This document shows, one piece after another, positions 1 through 12,209 of a stretch of DNA of 64,000 nucleotides. A program made the position numbers and the translations under genes. The notes under the pieces were generated by a model that had not been told where the DNA came from, searched no databases, and saw only the letters and a list, made by a program, of their open reading frames with translations. Source of the stretch: Sarcocystis neurona. Lineage: Eukaryota; Apicomplexa; Conoidasida; Eucoccidiorida; Sarcocystidae. How positions within the stretch are numbered: the stretch's first letter is position 1; every line of letters starts with the position of its first letter. The stretch is taken from the NCBI GenBank assembly GCA_000727475.1, contig KL647288.1, positions 9,364,055 through 9,428,054 on the forward strand, in the 5' to 3' direction.

Positions 1-908
1 AGACGTTGCAGGACCACACAACGCGGCCGGCCTCTCAGAAGACGCAGCAAGCCGGTAATTCACAATCCCTCGCGCCGGCATCACAGCAGGCCAATTCTAA
101 TTTTAAAGGTGCATCACCTCACTCCCTACGTGTAGAGAGACATGACGCGGACTCAAAGCTGCCGCGCACCCACCTTCTGCGGCAGAGACACGCAGAAACG
201 TATAGACACCCACGCGTACGCATGCTCTTTCGTCTACGCATCTTTAAATCACAGCTTCTCTTTTCGATAATACAACGGTCCACGCCTCCTGCGTAATTCG
301 CATTCATAAAACCTAGAATTACAACCCCTACAACACATGCACGATGCAGAACGGCAACCTCGCCGGCTACCTACAAGAGCATATGTGACTGCGTCTATTT
401 GGCAGCAACGCCGAAAAACTCAAACATCCAGAGGGAGATTACATCGGAGGAGCAGCCACACACGGGATCTTCTGCAGACGTGCTTGAAAGTCAGTGTCCG
501 CAGCATCCACCTTCTCCTGGAGAAGCAGTGGTGCGTATCTGCTGATCGCCACGACGTCGAGAGCAGCTCCGTGTGCACGCACCCATAAGCACGCAAACGT
601 ACTGCGTAAGAAGTCTACGCACGGCTGCGCATGTAACATCTCTGTGTGTAGACACGTATATATACGCTAGGAATGCAGTTGCGCACACGTATATGCACAC
701 ACAAGTGCATAATTGTACACACATGTAAGCCAACATGCGCACACAGACGTAGATGGAATTCCAGGTTGAGGCACGCTCCTCGACCATGGACGGGTTCCTG
801 CACACTGTCTTCTGCATATATACTCATTGACCGCCAGGCAGCTGCTAACGTATGTAGCGTGACAACGGGTGTGTTTACAACATCTGAACGCATACGCTTA
901 GTGGTTAC
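1..908. other. Probable intron or flank of the NOT1-like gene
   Basis: No exon could be supported here. The plus strand is rich in CA steps and short TA runs, that is, TG-rich on the minus strand, which is how introns of minus-strand genes look elsewhere in this window. Short ORFs on both strands show no recognisable motif. Confidence 0.4.
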
Positions 909-1638
909 CGGAGTACATCTTTTGGAAACAGTCGTTAACCTCTACAGCAAAGTCGTCTTGGTTGGGGCCCGACGGCTCTGCAGTCCCAGATGCTGGTCCC
1001 CTCGCTGGCAGTTGTTGCGGCGCTCCAGGCGCTGCCGCAGCTTCCGGTGAGGAAGCAGCAGCCGCCCACTCAAGCTGTTGCGCAATGGCGGCGATTCGTG
1101 AAGAGATGAGGGCATCGTCTTCACTCCCAGGACCTGGCCTCCTCGAAGTCGGGCTGCCTGCTGCACGCTTCCCCCGCAGGCAAGGTCCTCCGTCAACGGC
1201 AACACAAGCAGCAGGAGCTCCCGCAGCAGGAGCTGATGCACTGCTAACCGTTTGAGCTGCTTGTTTGAACTCAGGGGCAACGGAAGGGCCGCCGCTACTG
1301 TTTGCGTTGCTGCGATCGTCGGCTGCAGCGCCGCTCTTTGCTGCAGCAACAACGCCTCTCCCGCGACCAGCAGCAACCGGAAACGTCCTGCTACTGGGGC
1401 TCCAACTCGTGCCTCGCGCATTCGCAAGGGGAGAAGACCCTCCTCGGCCTCCGCCTGCTGCTGCACCTCGTGCGCCTCCTCCAGCTGCTCCTGCAGCTGC
1501 CTCTACTGTTGCCACTCCTCCTCCACGGCCCTCCCCCGCTGCCGGGCCCGCCATGTGGGGGAGGGAACGCCACAGCAGGCACTCACTATGGGCAGGGTAG
1601 CCGGGAGAATGGAAGGGGGGAATAACGAAAAAACCCTC
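909..1638 (-). CDS. Probable CCR4-NOT scaffold subunit NOT1, one internal exon
   Basis: A minus-strand reading frame is rich in Gly, Ala, Ser and Pro and ends in a short motif, NDCFQKMYSG, preceded by acidic residues. This resembles the conserved start of the MIF4G-like central domain of NOT1 proteins, where Asn, Phe-Gln and Tyr/Phe-Ser-Gly recur (known from the family; matched from memory). NOT1 is the cytoplasmic scaffold of the deadenylase complex. A strong pyrimidine tract ends in AG at 1640-1639, and a GT donor follows at 908-907, leaving phase 1. The low-complexity segment would be the linker before the domain. The following exon was not found in the 900 bases left of it, so the gene probably continues outside the window. 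The match is only about ten residues, so identity is tentative. The several plus-strand ORFs over this interval are antisense shadows. Confidence 0.42.
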
Positions 1639-2178
1639 CTGGGGGAAGAAGCAGATGGATGGGAGGGAGCGGAAAAAAATGCAGCTTATGTTTCCACAGA
1701 GACAAAGGAGCACCCGCACTTCCCCGACTCTCCCGATGGGGCGGTATAAGCCCTTGTGGGGGCATGAAAACAGCACTGGTCTGCACAGCTCCAGGAAAAA
1801 GCGGGGAAAGAAAAAGAAGAAAAGATGACAGCAACCAGGGGGACAGTAAAAAATACAAGCACAGGGCAGTTCTCGTCAACTGAAATCACATACACAGCGC
1901 AGAAGCGCCTGCCGGCGCTATTCCAGTGCATCTGCTACTGCTAGTGCTCGGCGGCACGGCTCGGGTGTAGTACGTACACCGGATAGTGCTGGTGCGCTCT
2001 CCCGCTCACCGCCTGCCCCAGCAAGAGTCTCGTCACGTAACGAACGAAGAGAGGATGCCAAAGGCTCTCTACAAAATACGTAATTCACACACGTGCGCCT
2101 GCCACTGCTGCCACGTTGTATATCATTTTTCCAAGTCTTGTCGAGGGAGCGTCGGTGGCTTGTGGTATGGCTGAAGTG

Positions 2179-2433
2179 CTACGTATGGCTGCTATTTCGA
2201 AGTGGTGACGCTAGGTAATATCGCCATTTCCCGTGTTCCTTCTGTGGGTTGCTACTGCTTGTCTGCGGCAGTGAATAGCTGTCGCTACTCTTTTTCGCTG
2301 CCGCTGACACTGCTGCTGATGTGGCTGCGGTGCTGCTGCTGTACGTGGCGCTCCGCCGAGTTGCAGCACTGCTACGACGGCTGCTCCCGTGGCTGGTTTG
2401 GTCGCCGCGGTGATTATTGATCGTTGCCGTCAA
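2179..2433 (-). CDS. Ser/Ala-rich coding-like segment, possibly an upstream exon of the NOT1-like gene
   Basis: The minus strand from about 3.1 kb down to 2.2 kb is rich in CAG and GCA triplets. One frame gives a Ser/Ala/Thr-rich stretch with basic residues that ends near 2179. It resembles the low-complexity linkers of coccidian proteins and lies upstream, in the sense of transcription, of the exon at 1638-909. No splice site is decisive, and a second frame over the same bases is also open. Treat it as a coding-like low-complexity region rather than a defined exon. The 540 bases between it and the NOT1-like exon show a pyrimidine-rich (minus) tract next to the acceptor and nothing else. Confidence 0.2.
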   Translation of the reverse strand: MTATINNHRGDQTSHGSSRRSSAATRRSATYSSSTAATSAAVSAAAKKSSDSYSLPQTSSSNPQKEHGKWRYYLASPLRNSSHT

Positions 2434-3149
2434 TAGTAAACATTCACCCGCGGCTGACTGGTGTATCTCTGTTTGTTCCTATGTAGTTTGCGCACATACG
2501 CGCGTGTACAGACGTAGACTGTTACATAGGCATGCTGCCGCTGCTTGTGAAGTCGTGTCGACCAGGACAGAAGTCTGCTGGTCACGTGCCGTGGGCGCAG
2601 GCGGTTTGGTGTTCTGTCAGGCTGCTGCTGGTGATGTCTCGGCAAAGCAAACGCCATGCGCATCCTCCATGTACGACAGGCATGGATACCAAACATACGA
2701 CGCTAACTACTACGTTGGGTGATCCGTGCAGCACGCATCAACGATCGTTCTTGAAAAGTCGGTGGCGTCGGATGTACTGTCTATTTGCATCGTTTGGGCA
2801 CCCCCAGGTGCTTGAAGCTGTGGTCTCGAACACTGTCTATCCTGAACTACTTTTGTACTGATGCCCTCTACACGATCATGGGAAGCACCTCCTGTCACCC
2901 TGTTGTCGAGTCTTCTGCGATGCTGCTGCGGCTGCGGGTAATCGTTCAAGGCGCACACAGGGGTTGCTGCCGCACTCTGGTCGTAGGTAGAAATCAGCTG
3001 TGCGGTGGCCAGTGGTGCTGCTGCCGACGCTACTAGGACGACGGCCCACGAGCGTCATCTCCCACCAGGTGCTGCTGCTTCTTCCTGCAGTTCTTCTGTA
3101 GCGGTTGCTCGGCTGTAAACAGTGTGCGACTCAGAGTCATGCAGGTCGT

Positions 3150-6100
3150 GTTTCTGCTTGACCTCGCTCTCGCTGCCGCCGTTTCTTGCTCTCGTTTCGG
3201 TTGCTGTAGTACGCTTTACGCGTGAAACTGCTTTCCGGAATTCTTTTGTAACAACATCGGCAGGAGCACCAACGGCAATGGTTCCCAGAAACTATCTCGT
3301 TTATTCACCCACTATGAGGCAGGAGCGGACGCACTTTTATTGCTGCCAACCGCCCGCTGCGTATCTGCGTTTGCCTACCCGTGTGTAAAACCACACACGC
3401 GATCCACCGACAGTATGAAAAAGCATGTACACACACCTAAGGCTTATGCGTGTGATTTTACTTTTCCTTTTTTCTCTGGCCGCGCGCACAAGGATATTCA
3501 CGTAGGGGGAAATTTTTAGACGCCGGAGTGGATGAAGAATGCCAGTGTGTGCGTGTTCGTGTAACACGCCCAGCGACAATCGTATGCGTAGCTGCGGGCA
3601 TCTGCAAATTACCTGTACCAGAGTACCCATCCGTACACGCTTACGGTGAAAAGGCAAGAACAGGCACAGTGGCACGGTGTGCCTGTGTGCTGGAGTCAAT
3701 ACACTTTCGGTATACATGGCACGACTGCCCGGTACCCCTGGCGAGTTAAATGTTGATGTTCTGCAATAGCACGACTGCCGCTGTCAACTGCCTCCAGTAT
3801 TATTAGTAGTAGTAGTAGCAAGAGAAGGCATCTGAAAATTGGTATGGTCTAGCCGGCGACGCACGGCCCCGAACAGGGCGTCTGCTTAGAGGGGGCACAG
3901 TGTGAGTCCGATGCGCGTCGGCGGCAACTGTAGAGGTGACCTTGGAGCGGCCATCGAGGGAGTTCTCGAAACGTACGTCACTTTGCTTTTATGTGGCCCT
4001 GTGAGGACGTATACGGAATTACTTTTGTGTACCAGGGAGGGGTCTAAAGCTATATATGTGTAGTGAACGGTTGAGCGGTGTTCTTGGCATCGTATTTTTT
4101 AAGTAATACCTACCACACCTATACAGGTGTTCATATTAAAACGTACGCTTCTAGGATAGTACGCTTAGCGTCCTTATACCAGACTCCTGCCTCGTTACGA
4201 AGGTCGCATATTGGAGCTTAGGCACACTGGTCGCTGCGCGAACATGAAAGAATGCGTCCTCATGCAGAGGAAGCATAATTCAAATGCACACACCTCACGA
4301 CCATGCGTAAACACCTTCAAATACACATAGGGCTTAAAGCTGTGTGCACAGGCACGTATGCTCATATGCAGCGGGACACTGATGAGTCTTCGTCTCACAC
4401 GTTTGTGTACGACGACGCACGTGCAAATTAAACGAAGTAGTACTACGCCTTACGTTTCTTTGAGTTGTAAAGATGTATAAGTACTTGTTGCTTCCTAGCT
4501 AGCACGCCGTGTCATCGCCTCTTATGTGCCCACCATGTTTCCCCACTTATCGGTAGCCTCATTTTTGTGGAACGATGACTTGAAAAGAAATGTTTAGACT
4601 GCACACGTCCGTGTCCGCAGGACAGACGTATCGTGACGAAGTGGGTTCAACGCATCCCTTATGCTCACTCAGAGTGTCACAATTAAACAGTAGGTGCATT
4701 CCTCATCCTTTATCACCACGTAGAGATTAGTTGCTACGCAGAAGTCCTTCGTGACAGTTTTTCCAGACGTGCGAACTTCAGATCTCCCTTACTCTACGTG
4801 CGTGCTGGTCAATGCGATACGGCGTTAGGTGCAGGATAGACGAATCCGATACTCATATCGGATGAGCAGCGTACTACACATAAAGACCTAGGAGCCAGTG
4901 AATGACGAATGTTCCCAGGTATTTCTGTGCTACTCGGGAAGTCTTAAGAGCCAGAGGACGACGACTATTCCAAAAAACTTACATGACACAGATCAATAAC
5001 GAAGAAACAGAGAAGGGAGCACATTTGCAAAAATTCGCCTTTGTGCCGCAGGCCTAGAATAGGCTGCGGGTAAGTTCATGAACGCAGAGGCAATACAGCT
5101 GTATATTTGTAGATGCACCGCACACATCTGGAAATTGCAACTATCCAAATGTCTACAAAAAAGGACAGGCTGCAGCATAACGCATTTGTTTTCCGTACTC
5201 TGTGCACAAAGTGCCAACTATGTTGCTATTATAATTCATGCGACTGTTCAGAGAGGGTGCGTTTCAGAATAAGCACTACCCCGACTGCTGCAGACGACCT
5301 GAATTGACAGATGCGTTTTTAAACGTCAAAGACTAAGTTGCACCTATTTAAAAGGTTCTTCAAGTGAACACACAGGCAGCCCTTACAGTGTGTCTTGTCG
5401 GTCTCGAAATGAGGCACCGCCGCTCTAAGGATGCGACGTGTGAATCTTTTGTAGCCGATTGAAGGGTGGTTGGGCATTCTGCAAAGATGTATCAAATTGA
5501 AGGGTGTTCGAGCATTGTTCAAAAAGATGCATCACCTCTACAAAAAACAGCCGTGTACCTACCGTTCAAGCCTCCTTACGTAAGGTTACAGGCGGACCCT
5601 GTAAAGAGTCGTTCAACTACGAATTGACACGCCTCCTTCGTCCGGGCCAATGTGTGGATGCCGTGGAGCTATTGGTACATGAAGCCACTCGCACCCACAG
5701 ATACACCTTCAAAATGAACCCCCTTGTAAAGAGTTTGATTGGGTGGAAACCTGAGGTACGGAAATTCCGGCAGGGGTAAGTTTCAACGTACTTACAAACG
5801 AAGGTTCTACGTACGATGTTACTAACGAACACGTGAAGTGAGCAGGTCGAGATTGATGCTGCTGAAGGACGCATGTGAAAAAGTAGTCGCAGATGGAATG
5901 TGCGAGGAGCAGAGCAACTTCACATGAACTGCATAGAACAAAGAGTATATGCTACCAGCAGCCATCCAGCCGTCCAGCTGGAAAACTGGATCGCCGGGTA
6001 CAAGAGGCTTCCTAAAGTAAAATGGAAGCTTGACGCACCGCAGCTGTAACGGAATGTAGGCCACATTGCACTTTCAACGTATCTACGTCTCAGGTCAATC

Positions 6101-7890
6101 CCACACTTAGATAATGCAGCCTCCTCCGATTCCGTGCATGGGCGCAACGACAACGTGCCCCACTACTTAGTCTGTAAGAAAGGCGGCGTCATCGTACTTA
6201 GAAACGCCGATGACACCGTGTTTCTATATATATCCGCACGCTGACATATGATCGTATGTGTACAGGTCCGACTATTATCCTAATACGCACACACGCCTGA
6301 TTAGGGTCCTTTATTCCTGTGCAAAGAGTCTCCCTCCCCTACGCAGCGTGTGCGGCGCACACGCCTCCCTGGTTCTGGAGATAGATAACTATCACAATTA
6401 CTACACATAAATGCACTGTATTTGTATGTGTCACACTTTCGTAGATAGTATTCGGGTAAACATACACATAGAATCATCGTATAGTAACACTCGTGCCTAC
6501 CTCATAATAGAGCGTCAGTGTTCTACATCTTTCTGCGTTCCCAATTCACTACGGGAAGTCACGCTCACCCCTCTACTAAGTCCATACTTTAGGACATCCC
6601 CCAGTTGTTTCTCTTTGAACTATGTTGCTCTCCCCACTCGCAGCACGGCGATCACGTCTGGCGTGGGCGCTCGCCCTGCCACGCTCTCTCTTCTCCTGGT
6701 CATAGAGATAGGTAGTTCTCACCTGTTTGGCATGGAATGTGTGAGGGTTTTCTAGTGATTCCAGGATTTGCCGCAAACTACAGGAAAGATGTGCGGCTGT
6801 TCGAGCTGTCCGGCGAATCCTGAGAATCGGCAGTGCAAGCGTTACACTGCGGTATGCGTACGCGTGGTACAATAGTCGAGCATTCTTACGCCATGCGGCT
6901 CTGTCTCTGCTGTAGGCGGGTTTGTGTGTAAAGGAGACAGCGAACAGCAGTGATATTGAGCAAAAGTGTCAGGAGAAACCTTTCTACGTTCAACTGTAAT
7001 AGGTGAGCGGAAATTCCACGTACGGCCGCATGAAGCCGGCTGCAACATGAATGTGCACGTCCTGACATAGCATCTCTCTCGGCGACTAGTTTAGTCACGT
7101 GTTGTTCACGCCCAATTCACCGACAAGTGCCCGCACAATATTCACCATCTCGAGCTCCGCGTAAAACAAGCGTTGACCACAAGTGGTGCGGATATATTTG
7201 AAAAATCGTCTGTTGCCTAGCTAACCAGCTAACCTAACCAGCTGCTTGGTGGCCTGTCCTCTTCGCGTCCATTCCTCTCCTACTTCAGCTGTTATGACGC
7301 TTCTTATATTTGTTCCTTTACACACAATAAGAGCTACGCTTGTTCCCCGTGCAGAGCCGGTTGGGCTGTGCACACGTGTGCGCCGTTCAGACTTCTGCAC
7401 GTTACCCCTTGTGCATACACATACATATATATGTACAACGATACAAACACGTACGTCCTGGACAGTTAAATTCCTCTTGTGAAGCCGGTTGATCGTTTAA
7501 AGAACTTGGTACTTCTTTCTACGTCTGACGGAGAGAACGGTGCTTCTGGACACGTGCAGACGAGTCAGAAACAAGAACAAGCGCTGCCGCATTCTGCACG
7601 ATAGCCTGGTGTGAATTCGTGTGCGATGGTACGCGCACCGATTCACATAACGCGTGCGTTTTCCTGCACTGGCCGGCGCGAGCATCCCTACCTTTCCGTA
7701 TTGGATGGCTCAGCTTGCACTGCTCGCATGTGTCTCGCCACACTAGGTTCACGAGATCGTTCGGCCTGTACAGTGTGGCTAGCGTGGCTCATCCTTTTTC
7801 CTCGATCGTTAAATTCAAGCTAGCGGCTGCACTTTGGTGTAGATGTGGGAAACGGCCACCTTCCCATCAGCAGCCGACCGCCTGCCTGAA
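3150..7890. other. Mostly unassigned interval between the NOT1-like gene and RAD51
   Basis: No gene is recognised. The best isolated ORF is on the plus strand at 5504-5779: about 90 codons whose last 60 residues look protein-like, with mixed charged and hydrophobic residues. It has no family motif and no decisive splice sites. The rest consists of short ORFs on both strands. A run of AGT triplets sits near 3800. Confidence 0.3.
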
Positions 7891-10800
7891 TTACGCGCAA
7901 TCTTCGTAGTCTCCAATGCCTCCCTCTCCAATGGCAAAAACGGCTTCTCCTTCTGCAAGGCTGGGGCTGTCGTATATTTTGCAGATGCGACTTTCGCCCC
8001 TACCTTTGCGCAAATACAAGCGTGTCTGACTTGCATGCGCCATAATATTCCCACCGATTGGCAGCTTCTCGTTAGCACCATACATACTGCCTCCCCCTAG
8101 GGCATCTACTTTGGCCACTACTTGGTTGCTCACCACCACCGCAACTCCGTACGTGTCTGCAATTCGTTGCAGGCAGCGCAGGAAACGGCATAAGTGTGTT
8201 TGCCTACTAGCCAGCTCTCCCCTGCCGGTATATTCGGAGCGATAAAGGGCTGTGGCGCTGTCCACGACCAACAACGCAAAACGACTCTCTGCCATCATGG
8301 CACTTGCTTCCATCAGCAGTTCCATCTGGTGGTCTGCACAGCCAGCAGCAGCACAGCGCGCCATCAATCGATATAGAACAGCCGGCAAAAGCCGGTACTC
8401 CGCAGCAGTGACTGCAACAGTGGAGCAATTAAGGGAGCCGGAGAGCCACTGGGAGAGATCGCCGGCAACAAAAAGCAGTAGCAGCGCAGCAGGAGCGACA
8501 ATGAGGGCAGTACCGATTTGCACGCCATTGGAATCAGTAGCAAAGAAGAAAGCCAACGGCAGTATCCCCTCAGCACAACAAACTTGGCAGAAAAGCAGCG
8601 TAGGCCGAGGGTAAGCAGTAGCGAACACCAGCCAGCAAACGGAAAAGGATGGTGTCAAAGCCTGAAAGCAACGAGCCGCCAGTGTTTGCACCCAGTCACT
8701 TCGCTGAAGGTGAGTACCGCAGTTGTACGCTCGAGCGTAGGCGATGTTGTCGAGACAGTCGTTGGCATTAAGCCCGAAGCGCTTGGCAATTGCAACGATG
8801 CGTTCGGGCCGAAAAGTGCCTTCGGTATCGATCCACAAGCACTTGCCCTCTCCACCTGACTGTTCGATAGGCAGTTGGCACGTCACCTAAGCAGCAAGCA
8901 AAGCACACAACAGCACCACAACTTCAGCTCTAAGGCACAGCAAGAGCAATGCAGCTCCCAGTAATCGCAGCGGAGCAGGTCAGCCGTTGCGTTCATGCAG
9001 ATTCTCCGAGCCTTCCGGGTCTGTACACAACTCCACTCTGCTGTGCACATAAGCATGCACACATAAGTTGTTCTAGCAACTTACAGGACGCCTCCGCAGG
9101 CGTGTTGGTGAGCTGTAAACAAGATCGTGTGGAGCGCTTTTCATGCAACATGGCGCCCACGCCCGTCGTTGTGTTTCACGAACAAAAAAAGAGGTTCCTT
9201 CTTCTCAGCGTCCACTATGCGCACTGACACTTGTGCTGGCGCCAAGGAGAGATGCTATTCGAGTAGAGTGAGGTAGATGGTGCTCCGAAAGGGGCCGTGT
9301 AATACCTTAGAAAATTGTCGCTCGCCGCGCACAATTGATCTCAATGTTCAACACTTTCCGTTCCACAGGAGTGCCGTATGAGACACACGTAGGCATGCAA
9401 GCACATTCAGGTAGTCGAATTGAGGACCTGTTCACCGCTGCAAAATCTAAACACGTTTCCAGCGGCGAACCGAAGCACCTTTGAAAGAAAGCGTCTGTTC
9501 AGTGTCTGACACTCTGTGACTTCATTTCAAATATACGAGTATTACCACTGTGAAGCGCCTCCACATTCAGCCACGACGCGGCACAGTCGTAAAATGTTGC
9601 TACTTACCGCCAGCGTGTGGCACAGCTGCGTCTTGCCAGTGCGAAATTCGCCGAACAGCTCTGTTAGATTGCCGGTTTCAATACCTCCCTTCAGCAGCGT
9701 GTCCAGCTGTACGCTGCCAGTAGTGAAGCGAATGAGGTTCTCCCGGGCCTCCAGGTATTCCTGTGCACTGCAGAAGCCCATGTTGCAGAGCTCTTTACTA
9801 GCTTTCTTTAACTTCTCCACCTTCTGCTCGCTCAGGCCCTTCACTGCCACCAGTGCCTTTTGTGGCGCAAACGCTACACACTCCACAGTCTGAAAACCCC
9901 CTGCACGCCCACAGCTCTGCGCAGTACGACGGAGTTCCATCGCTTCGTCCGCCCGGGTACAGTATTCACACGTAGGCGTCTTATCTAGTAGCGATCACCT
10001 ATTGGGACGGTCGAAGAAAAGCGTGAAGACATGTACACGTACAGAAGTGCTGTCGTGTCCAGTCAGCATTAGTCACTTTGCTCGTGTGTTTACAGGTACC
10101 TGTGGGTTGAGCGAGTGTATATATAGACTCTAGAAGACACCGAGCTTTGAAAGAGGCACTCACAATGGCGATCACTCATTTGAAGAATACGTAAGCATAA
10201 ACGGACGACGTGCGAGAGTTCGTGTACCCCACCGACATCCGTGATTAGTGACGCGCAGCCGGCGTAGTGTGCACGCCGCCTGTCGAACGCCATCAGCCGG
10301 TGTAAGTACCCCGACAAGTGAATACCTGGAGGGAGCCACTGCGGTCAGGTGCCCTCGCCGAGCGCAACCAACGTTGAGTCTGTGGTCACATCCGTCGAGC
10401 ACGTGGACCACAGGACGGCGTATGTAATACAGGAGACGCTACTACGTGCGAGTCATTGTCTTCAGTGCGGCAGCATATGTATTTCACGTTATATCACAGA
10501 CGGTAAATAAATGCCTCAATTAGCCAGCGGAATTCCAGATACTGCTTGTGGCGTCGCGACTCCTGTTCGTCGCAGGCTGCCCCAACGTATTCGTACGCTG
10601 TTAGGTGACGTTCGCACAGCTAACTGTGACTCAGAAACGCAAATGTAGTGAGGGGGCTGTAAAATCAGCAGACGCAGGGAGAGCGTCCACACGTGTAGCA
10701 TTACGCGTCACGTAGAACATCGCGTACAATAGTTTCCTGGGAATTCTCTGCTGTATCTGAGCAGAGAGCACTGCTTTGCAGACGCATCCTGACACGCACG

Positions 10801-12200
10801 GACGCGCCGCTCACTACCTCTCTATGTAATGTCATACCCTTCCGTGCCACTAGCCTCAACGCAAGAAAAAGTCCCACGTGCATGCATCGGCACTGACTCG
10901 TCCACAGACATTCGCATGAACTATCGACACGGAGCACGTACGCAGTGTCTAGCATAGCGCCAGTACGTGAGAGCGAGTGCTGCGCAGAAAGTCGTCCAAA
11001 AACGTCCTCTAGTTCAAGCGTATCTGCAGACGTACTCGCTACGACGCATCTGCATACGCGCCCCATGAACGGGACAACAAAGCGCAACTGCACCAAGACG
11101 AAAGGGAGGAGACAAAGAAGATGGCTGTGACGCAGTCTAAAGAAGCAGGCTTGTACCTGTATATTGAGACAAAATATTCAGCTGCGTGGAGAGCTACACG
11201 AAGCGACTACCACCAGGAAAGCAGTGTACATCCGTCGCGTTGATTACAAAGTGCCGCTTGCGCCCTGTGTCTACGCTGCAGACGCCCCAGACGGCGGGCT
11301 CCCGCGCATAATTTGTTGGCAGACCAATGACAAACAAAAGCGTTTACCTGTGTTCTACGTGAAAATGAAACAGCGTGTGCGCTCACCATCTTTCAAGAGC
11401 TCCAAATCCTTCTTAGTGAAGCCCTTCGCCAGCAGGTGCTCGAGCCGCAAAGGGCCTGTCTGGACGTCGTCTGCAAGTTGCTGAAGAGTACGGCGCAACA
11501 GCACACAGATCATACCCCACTGAGTCATGCGCTAGTTGGTGTATTCACCCCGGTCCCTCATTGCTTCAGAATGACGTGCGCTTCCATTTACACTGTAAAC
11601 GCACGCGTCGCACGTATTCAGACACTGGACACACACGTAAAAGGCTACCAGTGAAGAGGTACGAGCGCGTGTGGGTCCTCATGTCTCCACTGTCAGCTGC
11701 AGCTTAAATCTGCATTTGGAAGTAGCGATAGGACTTCCGTGCTGGTATCACACACAACTGGAAAGCTCGTCCGAGACGGTGCATGCTCGAACCAGAATGA
11801 TGACGGCGGGTCGAGGAGAAATGTGAAGACCTATTCCAACTGTGTGGCGCTTCAGGATGAGAAGAGTGAGCGTGGAAAGTGGAAGTGTTCCAGCGATTAA
11901 TTCCTCTATTTCTAGAATGGAAGGACGGCTTTCTTGTGACCTCTGTTTACTGCAGGCGTCGCACTTTGGAAAGCCTGTCGGCAGACAGAGGCAGCAACAA
12001 CACAGCGGACGCGTCACTGAGCAGCCACGTGGAAACCTGTCGCTCATCTTTGTTGCCGTTAGCCACAACTGCACTCAGAAGCAAAACCACTGTGTACAGA
12101 AGACCCTTACTTGCTGATCCGGCCGCTGCTGTTGCTGTTGCGGCTGCTGATGCTGTTGCTGGGTCGGGGCTCGCCCCCGCTGAAGCGTCGTCGCGCTCAT
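7891..12200 (-). CDS. RAD51: DNA repair recombinase RAD51, complete, five exons
   Basis: RAD51 polymerises on single-stranded DNA in the nucleus and catalyses strand exchange during homologous recombination. Exons are 12200-12111, 11480-11387, 9900-9608, 8886-8718 and 8333-7891. All splice phases agree and give 362 residues (human RAD51 has 339). Residues 1-30 are a Gln-rich leader. Residues 40-80 form the helix-hairpin-helix domain. Walker [10 protein letters not shown], lies at 145-153 and Walker B, LLVVD, at 236-240. The motif [11 protein letters not shown] follows Walker A, and loop L2 ends in PIGGN. GGIETG before Walker A and the [10 protein letters not shown] stretch favour RAD51 over DMC1. 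An in-frame ATG also exists at 12209. Introns are 630, 1486, 721 and 384 nt; the last begins with a weak GTACTC donor and has no in-frame stop. Identity is certain; exon ends rest on GT-AG and phase. Confidence 0.95.
8334..8717 (-). other. RAD51 intron 4, stop-free and divisible by three
   Basis: The sequence between the GTACTC donor and the TGTGCAG acceptor is 384 nt, exactly 128 codons, with no stop in the RAD51 frame. Translated, it is Leu/Ala/Cys-rich and hydrophobic and has no counterpart in RAD51 proteins. Removing it joins AYNC to DHQMEL, as in the family. It is therefore an intron, but one whose retention would leave the frame open. Confidence 0.8.
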
Positions 12201-12209
12201 GGCTGGCAT

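Noticed and set aside
962..1749. Plus-strand ORFs over the NOT1-like exon
   Set aside because: They are Cys/Arg/Leu-rich antisense readings of GC-rich triplets. The minus strand has the pyrimidine tract, donor and motif.
7891..8886. RAD51 C-terminal region as one uninterrupted 331-codon ORF
   Set aside because: The middle 128 codons have no counterpart in RAD51. Removing them with GT-AG ends restores the conserved AYNC-DHQ join, so the stretch is treated as two exons and an intron.
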